Positions 60,749 through 64,000 of a DNA stretch of 64,000 bases are shown here, piece by piece (within the stretch, counting starts at the first letter, position 1; every line of letters starts with the position of its first letter). The position numbers and the translations under genes were made by a program. The notes beneath the pieces were generated by a model. The model was not told where the DNA came from. It saw nothing but the letters and a program-made list of their open reading frames with translations, and did no database searches. Source of the stretch: Monilinia fructicola (Eukaryota; Ascomycota; Leotiomycetes; Helotiales; Sclerotiniaceae); contig VICG01000014.1 in the NCBI GenBank assembly GCA_008692225.1, positions 1,531,501 through 1,595,500 on the forward strand, given 5' to 3'.

Positions 60749-63700
60749 TCAGCTATTGTTGACCTTGTTATCCTCCAAACACTTGGCCAGTTCTTCCGCT
60801 AATCCAGTCTCCTTGAGTTGGAGAACCCAGGTTTGTAAGCCCTTTCCATCATCACCAACTGTCATAAGCTTGATGGTCTTGCCACTAGCTTCATATTTGA
60901 CTTGAGAAAGAAGTGACCTGTTGAGTATAATGGAGCCAGAGGGGTCACTTCGCAAAACAATTCGAGTAGCCTTCGTCTCTTTATGGCGAAGAACTTTCAA
61001 TGGACCAACCCCTTTGGTGTCCCATGGACTGGATTTTTTGTCGCCTTCTTCATTTGGGCAGAACTTTAAGGCTCTAGCTCGAACAGAGTGAACAACATCC
61101 TCATCTTCTTCACCAGGATTAGATTCTAAGAGGTTCACTTGGTCATGAACTTTTTCGGGATCATTATCATCAGCGTCAGTGGCACCATCGGTGGTCGCAC
61201 CTGGTGAAGTAGCTCGAGAAGTATTTGCGGAAGCTGCTACGGACGGGAAGAGAGAGGATGTAGCAGATGCCGGTCCACCGAACTGAAATCCTGTGGTTGT
61301 GCTAGGCCCACTAGAGAGAGCAGGAGTCGGAGTTCCAGAATTGCCAAACAATCCACCGAAAGAGTTGGTTGCTGGCTTTGCTGGACTAGCACCAGTGATG
61401 TTGAATGTAGGTGCAGAAGATTGAGCACTACCGAATTTGATTGGCGTATCTGGTTTCCAGGTTTTGTCTGCTGAAGTGCCAGAAGATGCACCAAAAGAGC
61501 TACCGAATATATTTGTAGTAGATTGGGATGCCGAACTCTCTTTATCTTCTGAAACAGGTTCTCTAGTCATACGGCTGAGAAGACTTCCACCATTACCAGG
61601 AGTTGGTGTAGTTGCACCAGAGCTAGAAATCGAACCAAACAAATTGAGCTTTGGCGGCTCAGTGACTGCTTTTTTTGGAGGCAATTTCTGAGCCCGCCTC
61701 GTCTACAGGGGTGCTTGGAGTATCATTGCTTGTGGTTGGTTTGTAGCTCGGATCCTTCTTTTCATCTTCACCATCAGAGCCATTATCAGAACTCTCATCA
61801 TCCCCATCATTTTGGTTATTCGAGTCCGCATCGGAAAGATGGGCAAATGGATTGCCAGCAAATGAAGGTGTTTTTGCCGGAGCATTTGCAGTACCATCAA
61901 GAACAGATCCAGTGCCAGAGAACAAGCTAGGAGTAGATGTTCTCGAGACGTTGGCTGAACTGAAAATATTTTCAGCAGCTCCGGTAGCAGGCTTAGTTTG
62001 TCCGAATAATGATGTAGAAGGAGTGGTGGCAACTGGCGCAAATATGTTTGTAGTTGCGGGCTTTGCAGTTTGTTCCGGTCCTTTGGACTTTGCGGATTCA
62101 GTAGGCTTGACGAGGAAAGATGGAGCCTTGCCCTTTGCAAGCTCAGCCAATTCTTTAAGCTCCGCGGCTCTTTTCTTCTTGTAGTTAGCTTCCCACTCAG
62201 CTTCGTCATCATCCTCGGAATCAAAATCCTCATCCTTAGCCTTCTGCATCAATTTCTTTTCATTTTCTTCTGCACTATCGGCGGCCTGTTTACCAAATTG
62301 GGCCATAAAATTAGCGGGTCCACTTCCGAAGGATGGTGGCTTGATGCCGCCAGTAGGAGCACCGGCAAAGGTTGGTGGCTTAATACCACCAGTAGGAGCA
62401 CCAGTGAATGAAGGTGGCTTAGCTGGGGAGGTGGTGGGTGTAGTGGAGGTAGGTGAGAATTTTAAAGACTGGGGGTTTTTTTGGCGTTGTAGAGGTTGCG
62501 GTGGTATTAGGCTTGATGGGAGAAGCACCTGGCAATGTTCCGAATGGATTGGAGAGAGGTTTCTCTGTTGAGGCCGACGAAGCTTCCTTAGCAGCCCCAG
62601 GTAATGCCCGAGTCTTTCTATCTGGACTGGCCGATCTTGATGGTTTCTCTGGACTATCCAAAATATTCTTGAACATATTAGAAGTGCTTGAACTAGAGCC
62701 ATTGACTGTTCTCTTGTTGCTGTTTTTGCTATCTTCAATTCCTTCAGGGTCGAGTTGAGTCAAATAAACATCAGGCTTTCTCTTCCTGCTGCTGCCACCA
62801 CTTACGACTTCTTCGTCGTGACCCGATTGCCCAGGCTTTCTTTTTTTATTGCCACCATCGTCTTCGTCGCCTATTTCTATTTGAGGATCACTCCTTCTCT
62901 TCTTATTCGAATTTGATTCTGGGGCTGCACTTCTGGAGGATGATTTGCTTGGACTGGTAGAACGACGAGACTGGGATTTTGATGCTTTGAATACCGAGTT
63001 GCCATTGAGCTGAGACTCAGACTCATTTGTCGCACGTGAGCGTTTTTCTGGGCTCTGAACACGATTTGAGCGCGATCTGTCTGATCGACTTCGCTTCTGA
63101 GGACTCATGTTTTTTGGTTCTCATCATTCTCGAATTCTGTTTCTGCCCTGCCTCGCTTGTTGGAGATATAATCAATCTTGTACTCTGCAAGAATTGATTT
63201 CTTTTTAGCTTCCATCCATGCCAATCCCTTGGAAGGATCTGCGCCAGGTGGTAAATGATGGAAGTAAGCTGCAATAGCTCTCTGCACAGATGTGATGCGA
63301 AAAAGTGCGTAGAATTCATTTTTTCTCTTTGGATCTATGCTCTGAGGCATATTTGCATCCATCTCCGTGACTGTGGGCTCAGAAATTCGGAACTCTAAGT
63401 TGGTAGATCTACCAGAGGTAGTTGCTCTCGTGACAGGACCTGGTGATTGTACACTGAGAGCCAGTGAATCAGAACTGGTGCCGTTACTTGTTGTCCCGTT
63501 TAAGGCTTGGGCATCTTGGGTTAAAGAAGAGAAACCAACAAGCGCGTTGCTTGAAGAAGGCTGTGCTGCATCTGCAGGTGTATCGATTGGTTTGAAAGAA
63601 GGGGCCTTATTGTAATCAGTCACCTCAGTATTTCCGCGGGTTTTGAACGGAGATCCAGTTTGATTGTTAGATGGAGAAGAGAACTTCGACGGGTCAGCTT

Positions 63701-64000
63701 CATTTACAGGGTTAATTATGGAATTGTGAAGGAAACCTACAGATTGCCCTGGAGGATTTGCCTTGCCAAAGTTTTCGAATAGAGCACCTGGTGTCTTGGC
63801 TGGTGTCTTTTCCGTGTTGTTCTCCGTGGCGCTTGAATTGAAGACTTGTTGGCCAACAGACTTGTTTGCGTTGAACAAGTCTAGAGTTTGCTTATCCTTT
63901 GGCTCTTCGGCAGACTTTGACCCAAAGAGATTATTGCTTTGGCCATTGTTCTGATTATTAAGGTTGAAGAGGTCTGGAGTTGACTCTGCAGGTTTGCTGA
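60749..64000 (-). CDS. nup2: FG-nucleoporin with Ran-binding domain (Nup2/Nup50 type), 5' end beyond the window, frame breaks at homopolymers
   Basis: The gene enters from the right edge and ends at 60749. The N-terminal part has NLFGS and TPDLFNLNNQ repeats. The middle is basic and serine-rich (MSPQKRSRSDRSRS..., NKKRRSDP). FG-type motifs follow (NLFGSISS, NIFGSSFG, NSFGGLFG, GFQFGG). An acidic segment (DEDFDSEDDDEAEWEANYKK) precedes them. The end is a RanBP1-like domain (RARALKFCPNEEG, GVGPLKVLRHKETKATRIVL, LMTVGDDGKGLQTWVLQLKE). This is Nup2, a mobile nuclear-pore protein that helps importin recycling. The frame breaks at three runs on the plus strand: T7 61670-61676, T7 62476-62482 and T6 63110-63115. 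One-base changes at each restore a single protein. Confidence 0.88.

Noticed and set aside
1..64000. CRISPR arrays, bacterial operons, secondary-metabolite gene cluster
   Set aside because: No direct-repeat/spacer arrays, and no polyketide synthase, peptide synthetase or P450 cluster genes were recognised; the DNA is clearly eukaryotic.

Overview
This window is nuclear DNA from a filamentous ascomycete (Pezizomycotina). The evidence is short GT-AG introns of about 41-143 bp with CTAAC/CTGAC-type branch sites, fungal-only families (FacB/Cat8 regulator, fungal rhodopsin, Pmp3, Gpi11, Ygr210-type GTPase), and AT-rich islands full of foldback transposons. A Helotiales (Botrytis/Sclerotinia-like) origin is plausible, but that is inference. 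Gene density is low; the clear genes are separated by long repeat-bearing spacers.

Layout. 1-7181: spacer with a TAG/TAA microsatellite and an 844-bp mariner-type foldback element. 7182-10639: six-exon gene for an uncharacterised C2H2-type protein. 12517-13780: membrane-tailed glycerophosphodiester phosphodiesterase (Pgc1-like). About 14495-17103: hypothetical protein with several frame breaks. 18621-19071: peroxisomal SCP2 protein. 20267-23173: FacB/Cat8 transcription activator. 24839-26638: nest of inverted-repeat elements. 27220-29016: SET-domain methyltransferase. 30047-30840: decayed SAM methyltransferase. 32903-34228: fungal rhodopsin-type 7TM protein. 36121-36985: Gpi11/PIG-F. 37416-38301: translin. 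38970-39223: U2 snRNA. 39.6-43.5 kb: AT-rich repeat island with two related Harbinger-like MITEs. 47692-48254: small hypothetical gene. 49118-50576: Ygr210-type GTPase. 53134-53478: Pmp3. 55370-55914: ribosomal protein L22. 60749-64000: Nup2-type nucleoporin running off the right edge.

The genes form no obvious pathway cluster. A loose metabolic theme (FacB acetate/gluconeogenesis regulator and a peroxisomal SCP2 protein about 1.2 kb apart, plus a phospholipid phosphodiesterase) is probably coincidental.

The most striking observation is the U2 snRNA gene on the minus strand. Its 5' stem-loop is split by a 68-bp mRNA-type intron with GTAAGT, a perfect TACTAAC and CAG, so U2 would be needed to splice its own precursor. 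The second strong pattern is a set of single-base reading-frame breaks, most at homopolymer runs, in four otherwise conserved genes. That points to consensus sequence error more than to gene decay.
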